Part shown: positions 35,731 to 43,379 of the stretch, piece by piece
How positions within the stretch are numbered: the stretch's first letter is position 1
Layout of the letters: each line of letters begins with the position of its first letter
Assembly (NCBI RefSeq): GCF_016919245.1
Contig: NZ_JAFEJA010000001.1
Span: forward strand, 682,001 to 746,000
Source of the DNA: Streptomyces zhihengii
GTDB taxonomy: Bacteria > Actinomycetota > Actinomycetes > Streptomycetales > Streptomycetaceae
DNA: 64,000 nt
Direction: 5' to 3'
Notes under the pieces: model-generated
What the model saw: the letters and a program-made list of their open reading frames with translations, nothing else
Told to the model about the DNA's origin: nothing
The model's database searches: none
Made by a program: the position numbers and the translations under genes

Positions 35731-38136
35731 TCACTGTCGCTCCGCGGCTCCCGGGGCGGGGGCCGTCCGGGCCGTGGTGCGGGCGGCGACGACGAGCTGC
35801 CCGAGTGCGAGTCCCCCGTCGCCCGGCGGCACCAGGCGGTGGCGCAGCACACGGAAGCCGTCCTGCCGCAGACCGCGGGCGCAGGCCGAGGAGAGCACGG
35901 TGTTGGCGAACACGCCCCCGGTCAGCGCCACGGTCCCGGCACCGGTGGCCTCGCGGGCGGCGGCGCACACGGTCCGCACCAGCCGGGCGAGGGCGTGGTG
36001 GAAGCGGGCCGCGACCACGGCCGCCGGGGTGCCGCCGAGCACGTCGTCGAGGACGGCGGCGAGCAGCGGGGCCGGGTCCGCGGTGTACGGGCCGCCGTTA
36101 TCGGGCCGGTCCAGGCGGAAGGTGTAGCGGCCGTCCTCGCCCGCGTCCGGCGCACGCAGGGCCGCGGCCTCCAGTTCGATCGCGGCCTGTGCCTCGTAGC
36201 CGGCGTGGTGGCAGATCCCGGCGAGCGAGGAGACGGCGTCGAAGAGGCGTCCCGCGCTGGAGGTGGGCGCGCAGTTCAGGCCCCGGTCCATCTGCCGCCC
36301 GATCAGGCGCAGTTCGCCGGGCGGACAGGCCCGGACGCAGCTCAGCCGGGGGTCGGCGGGCAGGCCGGCGGCGCGCAGATGGGCGAGGGCCATCCGGTAG
36401 GGCCGCCGTACGGCCGCGTCGCCGCCGGGCAGGGGCACGTAGGCGAGGTGGGCGAAGCGCGCGAAGCCGGTGTAGTCGGCGAGCAGGAACTCGCCGCCCC
36501 ACACGGCGCCGTCGGTGCCGTGGCCGGTGCCGTCGAAGGCGACGCCGAGCACGGGGGTGCTGCCGTCGAGGCCGTGTTCGGCCATGGCGGAGGCGATGTG
36601 CGCGTGGTGGTGCTGGACGGGGACGACCGGCCGGCCGGCCGCGTGGCGGCGGGCCCAGTGCGCGGAGCGGTAGCCGGGGTGGCCGTCGGCGGCGAGCAGC
36701 GCGGGCCGTACGCCGGTGATCGATTCGAGCTGCCGCTCGGCGGAGGCGAAGGCCTGCTGGGTGGCGAGGTCGTCCATGTCGCCGATGTGGGCGGAAAGCC
36801 AGGCGGTGCGTCCCTCGCCGAGGCAGAAGGCGTTCTTCAGGTCGCCGCCGACGGCGAGCGCCGGGCCGACGTCGAAGGGGAGCCTCACGGGCAGCGGGGC
36901 GTACCCGCGCGAGCGGCGCAGCACGAGCGGCTCGCCGTCGCAGACGCGGACGACGGAGTCGTCGCAGGGCACATGGATGGGTCGGTCGTGCAGCAGCCAG
37001 GCGTCGGCGAGGCCGGCGAGCCGGGTGAGCGCCTCGGCGTCGTCGGTGACGATCGGTTCGCCGGAGAGGTTGCCGCTGGTCATGACCAGCAGCCGGGGGC
37101 CGCGTCCGGCCGGTGCGCCCAGGCCGAGGAGCAGATGGTGGACGGGCGTGTAGGGCAGCATCACGCCGAGGTCGGGGCTGCCGGGGGCGACGGCCGGGGC
37201 GGGCACGGGGCCGGAATGCGGCCCGGGGTCGTCGCGGCGGCGCAGCAGGACGACGGGCCGGACGGTGCCGGTGAGCAGCTCGCGCTCCTCGGGGCCGAGG
37301 TGCACCAGGGGTTCGACGTCGGCGGGGGCGGCCGCCATGACCGCGAACGGCTTGTCGCCGCGGGCCTTGCGGCGGCGCAGTCCGGCGACGGCCCGGGCGT
37401 CGGTCGCGTCGCAGGCGAGGTGGTAGCCGCCGAGGCCCTTGACGGCGACGACCGCCCCGGCGGCGAGCATCCGGCGCGCGGCGGCCACCGGATCCTCGCC
37501 GGGCCCGGGGGGCGGGCAGGGCCCGCCCGGCGCGGTGACCAGGCGCAGCCGGGGGCCGCAGCGCGGGCAGGCGACGGGCTGCGCGTGGAAGCGCCGGTCC
37601 GCCGGGTCCTCGTACTCCCGCGCGCAGTCGGGGCACAGCGGGAAGCCGGCCATCGTCGTGTGGGCCCGGTCGTACGGGAGCGAGGTGACGATGGTGAACC
37701 GGGGGCCGCAGTGGGTGCAGGTGACGAAGGGGTGGAGATGGCGGCGGTCGGCGGGGTCCGCGAGCTCGGCGAGACAGGCCGCGCAGGTGGCGGTGTCGGG
37801 CGGGACGAGGGTGCGGCCGGAGCCGCCCTCCCGGGAGGGCACGATGGTGAAGCCGCTGCCGCCGGTGACGGCCAGATCGGCCGCCTCGACGGAGTCCACC
37901 CGGGCCAGCGGCGGCGCGCCGGGGGCGAGGCCGGCGCAGAAGGCGGCCACGTCCGCCGGGTCGCCCTCGACCTCGGCGACGACGCCGTCGGCGGTGTTGG
38001 TGACATGGCCGGACAGGCGCAGCCCGGTGGCGAGGGCGTAGACGTGGGGCCGGAACCCGACGCCCTGGACGACGCCCCGGACGACCACCCGGCTGCGCCG
38101 GACGGCCGTCCCGGCGGCGGGCCGCGCTGCGCTCAC
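35731..38136 (-). CDS. hypF: Carbamoyltransferase HypF
   Basis: 801 residues, with the four HypF modules in order: acylphosphatase (VVRGVVQGVGFRPHVY, about 15-100); two zinc fingers (CAACLAEL...CTHCGP and CPDCAREY...CPRCGP, about 120-195); the YrdC/Sua5-like domain (about 210-400, including MTSGNLSGEPIV); and the Kae1/carbamoyltransferase domain (VQHHHAHIASAMAEH, GVAFDGTGHGTDGAVWGGE). HypF activates carbamoyl phosphate and transfers the carbamoyl group to HypE. The GTG start at 38136 overlaps the hypB stop; longer frames upstream lie inside hypB and are not real. Confidence 0.96.
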   Translation of the reverse strand: MSAARPAAGTAVRRSRVVVRGVVQGVGFRPHVYALATGLRLSGHVTNTADGVVAEVEGDPADVAAFCAGLAPGAPPLARVDSVEAADLAVTGGSGFTIVPSREGGSGRTLVPPDTATCAACLAELADPADRRHLHPFVTCTHCGPRFTIVTSLPYDRAHTTMAGFPLCPDCAREYEDPADRRFHAQPVACPRCGPRLRLVTAPGGPCPPPGPGEDPVAAARRMLAAGAVVAVKGLGGYHLACDATDARAVAGLRRRKARGDKPFAVMAAAPADVEPLVHLGPEERELLTGTVRPVVLLRRRDDPGPHSGPVPAPAVAPGSPDLGVMLPYTPVHHLLLGLGAPAGRGPRLLVMTSGNLSGEPIVTDDAEALTRLAGLADAWLLHDRPIHVPCDDSVVRVCDGEPLVLRRSRGYAPLPVRLPFDVGPALAVGGDLKNAFCLGEGRTAWLSAHIGDMDDLATQQAFASAERQLESITGVRPALLAADGHPGYRSAHWARRHAAGRPVVPVQHHHAHIASAMAEHGLDGSTPVLGVAFDGTGHGTDGAVWGGEFLLADYTGFARFAHLAYVPLPGGDAAVRRPYRMALAHLRAAGLPADPRLSCVRACPPGELRLIGRQMDRGLNCAPTSSAGRLFDAVSSLAGICHHAGYEAQAAIELEAAALRAPDAGEDGRYTFRLDRPDNGGPYTADPAPLLAAVLDDVLGGTPAAVVAARFHHALARLVRTVCAAAREATGAGTVALTGGVFANTVLSSACARGLRQDGFRVLRHRLVPPGDGGLALGQLVVAARTTARTAPAPGAAERQ

Positions 38137-38825
38137 GCGCCGGCCCGGGCCATCACCGGGGCGTGGGCCGAGCCGCCGGCCGCGGCCAGGGCGCGGTCCA
38201 GCAGGACGCCGGCGCCGGTGCCGTCGCGCACCGAGCTGAGGACGACCTCGACGCCGGGGTTGACCTGTTGGACGTTGGCCCGGAAGGCGGCCTCGTCGAA
38301 CTCGGCGGCCCGGGCGAGGTCGGTCTTGGTGACGACGACGAGCTGGGCGAGCCCGAAGGCGGTGGGGTACTTCAGCGGCTTGTCCTCGCCCTCGGTGACG
38401 GAGGCGAGGACGACGCGCAGCGTTTCGCCGAGGTCGTAGCCGGCGGGGCAGACGAGGTTGCCGACGTTCTCGACGAAGAGCAGCCGGGTGGCGTCGGGCA
38501 GCCAGTCGTGGAGGTGCCGGGCCACCATGTCGGCCTCCAGGTGGCACAGTCCGTCGGTGTGGACCTGCTTGACGGGGAGGCCGGAGCGGGCGAGGCGCCG
38601 GGCGTCGTTCTCGGTGGCCAGGTCGGCGGTGAGCGCGGCGGCGGTGACGTCCCGTTCGGCGGCCAGCCGCAGTTCGCGCTCCAGCAGGGCGGTCTTGCCG
38701 CTGCCGGGGCTGGAGAGCAGATTGACCACGGTGGTGCCGCGGGCGGTGAGTTCGGTGCGCAGGATGTCCGCCGCGGCCTCGTTCTTGGCGAGGACGGCAC
38801 GCTGGAGATCGACGGCTCGGCACAT
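38133..38825 (-). CDS. hypB: Hydrogenase nickel incorporation GTPase HypB
   Basis: 230 residues of the SIMIBI GTPase HypB, which works with HypA to insert nickel into the large subunit. The P-loop NLLSSPGSGKTALLERELRL, the metal-site region GLCHLEADMVARHL, FVENVGNLVCPAGYDLGE and the base-recognition VVTKTDLA are clear. The N-terminal histidine-rich nickel-storage stretch of some HypBs is absent, so storage must be elsewhere. The ATG at 38825 is 2 bp from the hypA stop and its end overlaps hypF by 4 bp. Confidence 0.96.
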   Translation of the reverse strand: MCRAVDLQRAVLAKNEAAADILRTELTARGTTVVNLLSSPGSGKTALLERELRLAAERDVTAAALTADLATENDARRLARSGLPVKQVHTDGLCHLEADMVARHLHDWLPDATRLLFVENVGNLVCPAGYDLGETLRVVLASVTEGEDKPLKYPTAFGLAQLVVVTKTDLARAAEFDEAAFRANVQQVNPGVEVVLSSVRDGTGAGVLLDRALAAAGGSAHAPVMARAGA

Positions 38826-38827
38826 GC

Positions 38828-39226
38828 TCAGTTCTCCTCGGTGATCGGTTGGGGCCGGCGTGGTCCGCCGGCCGCGGCGGGGCCGGCCCAGCGGACCTCG
38901 CGGATCAGCAGTTCGCGGCCGGAGACGAGCTCGACGGCGGCGGCTCCGCAGCGGGGGCAGAGCAGTTGGGGCGGCATGCCGACGTCCCAGTCCCCGGCGC
39001 ACGGTTCGCAGCGCGCGGTGCCGGGGACGGTGCGGGTGATCAGTTCGGCGCCCTCGACGACGGTGCCGGCGCAGGCGAGTTCGAAGCAGAAGGCGAGCGA
39101 TTCGGCGACGACGCCCGCCAGTTCGCCGACGTCGAGGCGGACGCTGAGCACGCCCGGGGCCCGTCGGCCGCGCGCGGCCGTCTCGACCTGGTCCACGACG
39201 GCCAGCGCGAGGGACATCTCGTGCAT
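38828..39226 (-). CDS. hypA: Hydrogenase nickel chaperone HypA
   Basis: 132 residues. The N-terminal MHEMSLALAVVDQVE includes the nickel-binding His2, and the zinc site is CEPCAGDWDV...LLCPRCGAAA, a two-CxxC rubredoxin-like finger. The C-terminal 25 residues are an extended Gly/Pro/Arg tail. HypA is first gene of the hypA-B-F-C-D-E series; a 200-bp gap with a hairpin separates it from the upstream structural operon, so it probably has its own promoter in about 39240-39390. Confidence 0.95.
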   Translation of the reverse strand: MHEMSLALAVVDQVETAARGRRAPGVLSVRLDVGELAGVVAESLAFCFELACAGTVVEGAELITRTVPGTARCEPCAGDWDVGMPPQLLCPRCGAAAVELVSGRELLIREVRWAGPAAAGGPRRPQPITEEN

Positions 39227-39393
39227 CGGTCTCCGTCCGTGCGCGGGGGGTGGTCATCGCCCCGGGCGCGTGTTCCGCCGCCGTCGCCCCGATGGCCCGG
39301 GGCGGCTTTCCGGCCGCCATTGAAGGACGGGCGCGGGGCGGGGGGCGGCCCGGCACGCCGGGGGGCCGGACGGAGTCGTCCGTTCGGTGCAGC

Positions 39394-39420
39394 CGCGCCC
39401 ACCGGGGGCCGGTGGGCGCG
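39394..39420 (-). terminator. Hairpin between the hydrogenase structural and hyp genes
   Basis: CGCGCCCACCGG (39394-39405) and its exact complement (39409-39420) with a GGG loop, located 8 bp past the stop of the 39-residue peptide gene on the minus strand. It may end or weaken transcription before hypA. Confidence 0.7.
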
Positions 39421-39427
39421 GGCGGGG

Positions 39428-39547
39428 TCACATCCTGCTGATGCGCAGATAGCGCCGCACGTCGGGGAGGACGGCCACGACGACGGCGACGGCGGCGACC
39501 GCGGTGAGGGCGGCGCAAGCGGTGGCGAGGGTGCTCTTGTTCTTCAC
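39428..39547 (-). CDS. 39-residue single-span membrane peptide in the hydrogenase operon
   Basis: MKNKSTLATACAALTAVAAV begins the peptide, followed by AVVVAVLPDVRRYLRISRM. It has a short basic start, one membrane span and a basic C-terminal RRYLRISRM, resembling the DUF6893 family of small actinobacterial proteins (recognition from memory, not verified). The GTG start overlaps the protease stop as GTGA, and GGAGAA lies 6 bases upstream, so translation is very likely. Its place directly after the hydrogenase maturation protease suggests a role in anchoring or stabilising the enzyme at the membrane (inference). Confidence 0.7.
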   Translation of the reverse strand: MKNKSTLATACAALTAVAAVAVVVAVLPDVRRYLRISRM

Positions 39548-40080
39548 GGTGTTCTCCGTATCGGGCTTGGGAGGGCGGATTCCCGGTCGACCAGTTCGGT
39601 CACCATGCGGACCGCGCCGGGCACCGCGGCGGCGACCTGCGGGCTGAGGCCGATGCCCTCGTCGAGACAGGCCGGTTCGCAGCCGACGAGGGCGATCCGC
39701 CGCGGCGGCGTGGCGCCCGTCCCGGCGCACAGGGTGTCCAGCAGGGCGAGGACGGCGTCGGGGGTCATCCGGTGGCCGTCGAGCGGTACGCCCGCCCCGC
39801 CGGGCAGCGCGCGGTCGGCGGTGGCGTCGATCAGATGGAGCGTCCCGGGCGCGGCACCCCGGCCGACGGCGTCGACGAGGACGAGAACGTCCCAGCCGTC
39901 GAGGACCTGGTAGGCGAGGTGGACGCCGCGGACGCCGATGTCGGCCACCTCGACGTGCGGCGGCAGGTCCTCGCCGGCGAGGCGCCGCACGGTCTCGACG
40001 CCGAAGCCGTCGTCGCCGAGGAAGATGTTGCCGATGCCGGCCACCAGGATGCGGGCGGCTCCGTCGCCGTTCCCGCTCAC
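39544..40080 (-). CDS. Hydrogenase maturation protease (HybD/HycI family)
   Basis: 178 residues. The start ILVAGIGNIFLGDDGFGVET is the classic nickel-dependent endopeptidase opening with the conserved Asp (GDDGFG); the other nickel ligands lie in IGVRGVHLAYQVLDG and VDAVGRGAAPG...GHRMTPDAVLALL. The enzyme removes the C-terminal tail of the large subunit after nickel insertion, presumably here the 23 residues after CGVH in the large subunit. The GTG start at 40080 overlaps the 477-residue gene, and the stop overlaps the 39-residue peptide gene. Confidence 0.92.
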   Translation of the reverse strand: MSGNGDGAARILVAGIGNIFLGDDGFGVETVRRLAGEDLPPHVEVADIGVRGVHLAYQVLDGWDVLVLVDAVGRGAAPGTLHLIDATADRALPGGAGVPLDGHRMTPDAVLALLDTLCAGTGATPPRRIALVGCEPACLDEGIGLSPQVAAAVPGAVRMVTELVDRESALPSPIRRTP

Positions 40081-41510
40081 GCGTCCTCCGTCACGCCGGC
40101 CGCGCCGGCCCGGTCGGGCCCCGCGTCGACCTCGTCGGGCTGGAAGTAGAGGAACCTGCCCTGCTCCCGGCGGATGTCGGCGCCGGGGTCGTCGTCGACG
40201 GTGACGGCGATGTGCACACCGCCGTCGACGTCGTGCAGCACGGCCTCGACGAGGGCGCTGCGCCCGTCGAGGAACAGGTCCTGTGCGTCGGTGCGGCGCA
40301 GCCGGGGCCGCAGTACGACGCGGCTTCCGGCGCGCACCGGGTGCCCGCCGACCAGGACGTGGTCCGTCGCCGGGTCCACGCCGGTGTCGCCGCCCGGGTC
40401 CCACCAGGGGGTGTCCGGCAGGGGGCAGGGGCCGGGCCCGGCCGGCTCCTCGGGGCCGGTGACCTCCCGCAGGCCGCGCACCGCGCCGTGCAGCCGCTCC
40501 AGGACCTCGGGCGGCATGGTGTCGGCCAGTTCGATGACGGCGGCGGCGCGGGCGTCGGTGCCCCGGGCCTCGCGCTTCTCCTCGTCGGTGAGGGCCGCGG
40601 TGCGCAGGGCGAGGATCTCGTCGATCTCGGTGGCGTCGTAGAGGGCGCCGGGGCTCTCCGGTGCGATGGCCGGGTGGTCCTCCAGGATGATCGGCGAGGA
40701 CAGCACCAGGTCGCCGCGTCCCGCCTCGCCGGCGAGGACGGGCCAGGTGTGGAGGTTGCGGCAGTCCGCGACGGCGCCCCGGGCCCACTCGGGCGGGTCG
40801 GTCATCGACAGGAACGCACCGGCGTCCAGGCGCAGCAGGGTGTGGGTGGCGACCAGCGAGTACGGCAGCGCCGCGTGCCGGTCCGCGCCGGGCGGCGGCG
40901 TCCAGGCGCTGGTGTTCTCCACGGTGACGGTCAGCCGGCGCACCCGGTACGGGCCGTCGAGCTCGGCGGCCGAGATCCGCAGCACCCCGCTGATCTCCTC
41001 GCGGCGGCGCAGCAGCCGCCCGACGACGGCGCCGTCGGCTCCGGTGACCTGCTCGGTCTCCTCGGCCGCCGGGCGGGTGAAGGGGAACTCCACGCCGTCG
41101 CCGTCGAGTCCGGCGACCGGGACGGCCAGGGTGACGGTCTCCTCGACGCCCTCGTCCCAGGCGACCAGCACCCGGTCGGGCAGGCGCAGTTCGGCGGCGG
41201 GCGTGAACGCGCCGTCCTCGCCGCGCCGTTCGACGGTGCGCCGCCGGGCGCGCAGGAAGCGCACCTCGACGGCGAGTTCGGCGCCGGCCCGCGGTTCCAT
41301 CAGGCATTCGGTGTGCTGGAAGTCGTGCTCCTCGGCGGCGGCGCTCCACGAGGGGGGCACCAGGACGCCGAACTGCCAGCGGAGCCGGTTCTTGGCGGCC
41401 GACGCCCGGTACGGGTAGAGGACGTAGCCCTCGAAGAGGACGGCGTCGGCGACCTGCCGGGCGACGGCGAGGCGCTCCTCGGTCCCGGGGCCGAAGGCGG
41501 CGGCGGTCAC
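40077..41510 (-). CDS. Conserved hydrogenase-locus protein of unknown function
   Basis: 477 residues. It starts with LAVARQVADAVLFEGYVLYP then YRASAAKNRLRWQFGVLVP, a very conserved-looking region, and later WARGAVADCRNLHTWPVLAG and LSSPIILEDHPAIAPESPGA. There is no membrane span, no cysteine cluster and no recognised catalytic motif; the predicted make-up is mostly beta strands in the first 300 residues and a small beta domain at the end (ILF-YFQPDEVD like). It overlaps both neighbours by 4 bp (GTGA), so it is an integral part of the structural operon. It could be an assembly factor or scaffold. Confidence 0.8.
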   Translation of the reverse strand: MTAAAFGPGTEERLAVARQVADAVLFEGYVLYPYRASAAKNRLRWQFGVLVPPSWSAAAEEHDFQHTECLMEPRAGAELAVEVRFLRARRRTVERRGEDGAFTPAAELRLPDRVLVAWDEGVEETVTLAVPVAGLDGDGVEFPFTRPAAEETEQVTGADGAVVGRLLRRREEISGVLRISAAELDGPYRVRRLTVTVENTSAWTPPPGADRHAALPYSLVATHTLLRLDAGAFLSMTDPPEWARGAVADCRNLHTWPVLAGEAGRGDLVLSSPIILEDHPAIAPESPGALYDATEIDEILALRTAALTDEEKREARGTDARAAAVIELADTMPPEVLERLHGAVRGLREVTGPEEPAGPGPCPLPDTPWWDPGGDTGVDPATDHVLVGGHPVRAGSRVVLRPRLRRTDAQDLFLDGRSALVEAVLHDVDGGVHIAVTVDDDPGADIRREQGRFLYFQPDEVDAGPDRAGAAGVTEDA

Positions 41511-42145
41511 CGGGCCCCCTCCCCCGCCTCGTCGAGCAGCCGCTCGACGGTTGCCTGCCAGGACGGGAGGGCGTGGCGGGACCGGTAGGCGAGCAGGGCG
41601 TCCATGGCGTCGCCGGGGAGCCTGATCCACCCGCAGCCGGGGAAGTGCTGGTCGATCATCTCCCGCCAGGTCTTCACGGGCATCCGGTGGGAGATCTCCT
41701 TGTCCCAGGGCACCGGTTCGACGTGGAAGCCGGCGGCGCCGGTGAACGCGGTCCCCGAGAACAGCAGCAGCAGGGGGACGTCGCCGCCGGTGAGGGCGCG
41801 GAAGTAGCGGGAGGCGGCGATGTCGGTGTCGTAGGTGCAGGGCACGGCGAGGTCGGTCTCGATCTCGCCGGTGAAACCGGGGACCATCACGGACACCTGG
41901 GCGAACTGCACGGGGTTGAGGCTGCTGCCCCAGCGGGAGCGTTCGCCGAACAGGTCGCCGAGGGCGGCGGCCTCCTCGTCGTCGTATCCGCGCCGGGCCG
42001 GTTCGATCCGGATCTGGCAGCGCAGGGCGAGGGCGTGCACCCGGGTGCCGGGGGAGGCGGTGATCCGCAGCCGGAACACCAGGGTCGGTCCCGCCGCGTA
42101 GGCGTCGGCACGGACGCCCAGGCAGCTGAAGGAGAATTCGGTCAC
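41507..42145 (-). CDS. DUF6084-type hydrogenase-locus protein
   Basis: 212 residues. The N-terminal EFSFSCLGVRADAYAAGPTL then VFRLRITASPGTRVHALALR and CQIRIEPARRGYDDEEAAAL is a beta-sandwich-like opening; the middle has VPCTYDTDIAASRYFRALTG and LLLLFSGTAFT. It appears to be the DUF6084 family known from actinobacterial hydrogenase loci (assignment from memory). It is coupled to its neighbours by GTGA overlaps on both sides. Function unknown. Confidence 0.8.
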   Translation of the reverse strand: MTEFSFSCLGVRADAYAAGPTLVFRLRITASPGTRVHALALRCQIRIEPARRGYDDEEAAALGDLFGERSRWGSSLNPVQFAQVSVMVPGFTGEIETDLAVPCTYDTDIAASRYFRALTGGDVPLLLLFSGTAFTGAAGFHVEPVPWDKEISHRMPVKTWREMIDQHFPGCGWIRLPGDAMDALLAYRSRHALPSWQATVERLLDEAGEGAR

Positions 42146-42825
42146 GGCAGGCTCCCCTCGGGTTCGCGTGCCCGGTCGCGCACCCGGGCGAAGAAGTCGT
42201 CGAGGCCGGCGCGGGCCTCCGCCCCGCCGTCGAAGCCCTGCCAGCGCAGCCGCATCCGGCCGACCAGTTCGTAGCAGAGGTCGACGGGCACCAGGAAGCA
42301 CTCGCTGCGGCCGTCGTGGCGGCGCATCAGCAGCGCTTCGGTGTCGGGTTCGAGGAGGCCGGCGAGACGGGTCGCGTCGGTCACGGTGTGCCAGGCCGGC
42401 TCGTCGAGTTCGCTCTCGGTCGCCCCGGCGGGGCTCGGGTAGAGGGCGACGGGGCGGCCGAGGGCGGAGTTGCGGAAGAAGAACGCGACGGAGACGGGGA
42501 CCCGCAGCGCCTCCCACACCCGGTCGTCGACCCGGTGGCGGGTGTCGGTGAGGACGCGTCCGGGGACGGTGCGGAAACGGCCCCGCGGTCCCGGGTCGCG
42601 GTCCATGACCGGGTCGCGGTCCATGAGCTGCGCGCAGGGGCCGCAGGCGCAGACCAGGGCCCGCTGCTCGGTGTCGACCAGGTGGCGGTGGTCCTCGCCG
42701 GCGAGCCGCGCCCCGCACAGTTCGCAGCGCTCCTCGCGCGGCGGGCGCGGTGCGGTGAAGCGGCGCAGGCCGGTGAGGGCCCCAGCGCCCGGCGGGCGGC
42801 CCGCGGCGGGCGGCCGCGCGCTCAC
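42142..42825 (-). CDS. DUF5947-type hydrogenase-locus protein with zinc-like cysteines
   Basis: 227 residues. Two cysteine pairs, RCELCGARLAGEDHRHLVDT and ALVCACGPCAQLM, with histidines between them, suggest a zinc or iron site at about 30-70. The rest is FRTVPGRVLTDTRHRVDDRV ... VSVAFFFRNSALGRPVALYP, then CYELVGRMRLRWQGFDGGAE. The pattern fits DUF5947 (from memory). It starts from GTG overlapping the NifU-like stop, and ends overlapping the DUF6084 gene. It could help metal delivery or redox contact; unproven. Confidence 0.8.
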   Translation of the reverse strand: MSARPPAAGRPPGAGALTGLRRFTAPRPPREERCELCGARLAGEDHRHLVDTEQRALVCACGPCAQLMDRDPVMDRDPGPRGRFRTVPGRVLTDTRHRVDDRVWEALRVPVSVAFFFRNSALGRPVALYPSPAGATESELDEPAWHTVTDATRLAGLLEPDTEALLMRRHDGRSECFLVPVDLCYELVGRMRLRWQGFDGGAEARAGLDDFFARVRDRAREPEGSLP

Positions 42826-43379
42826 GGGGCGGTGGCCGGCGAGCGGCCGCCGGAGCCGGCGAGCGGCGGGCGGGTGCCGATCTGGAGCAGCGCGGGCTCG
42901 CGGGGGCCGGGCGGCTCCACCTCGACGCCCGTCACCTCGGGCGCGAAGCACGCGAGCGCGTCGGCCGCCGCCCGCCGGACGGACTCCGGGTCGCCGGAGC
43001 AGCCGCAGCCGGACCCGGCGGACTGACGCAGCGTCAGCACGCCGCCGGCCGGGTCGAAACCGGCGTTCTCCACGGGCTGCGGCAGAGTGGCCAGGGCGCG
43101 TGCGATGCGGGTGGGCGCGTCCTCGGGGTGGAGCCCGTGCAGGGTCAGCAGGCTCGCGACGAGTTCGTCCCCGAGGAGCGGCTCCAGCGGGTCGGCGGGC
43201 GGCCGGGCGCCGGGGCGGCCGAGGAGTTCGACGACGCGGGCCAGCCCGCCGCCGTAGAACTCCATCAGGGCGCGCACGATCTCCTCGGCAGCGGCGCGGG
43301 CTTCGGCGTCCGCGGGGCCGTCCAGCCGGGCGAGGACCTCCTCGACCCGCCGGCCGGCCTGTTCGGCGGCGGCGCTCAT
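42822..43379 (-). CDS. NifU-like domain protein of the hydrogenase operon
   Basis: 185 residues. The N-terminal half is helical (VEEVLARLDGPADAEARAAA, EEIVRALMEFYGGGLARVVE). The C-terminal half, with GGVLTLRQSAGSGCGCSGDP then VRRAAADALACFAPEVTGVE and VEPP, resembles a NifU C-terminal (Nfu) domain; cysteines sit in GCGCSG and LACFAP. NifU-like proteins deliver or carry Fe-S clusters, and a protein of this type is a regular companion of actinobacterial group 1h hydrogenases, where it may act as electron acceptor or cluster donor. It overlaps the large subunit gene by ATGA. Confidence 0.8.
   Translation of the reverse strand: MSAAAEQAGRRVEEVLARLDGPADAEARAAAEEIVRALMEFYGGGLARVVELLGRPGARPPADPLEPLLGDELVASLLTLHGLHPEDAPTRIARALATLPQPVENAGFDPAGGVLTLRQSAGSGCGCSGDPESVRRAAADALACFAPEVTGVEVEPPGPREPALLQIGTRPPLAGSGGRSPATAP

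Noticed and set aside
38137..38823. 1030-residue HypF frame
   Set aside because: The added 229 codons are a shadow of hypB; the acylphosphatase domain begins just after the GTG at 38136.
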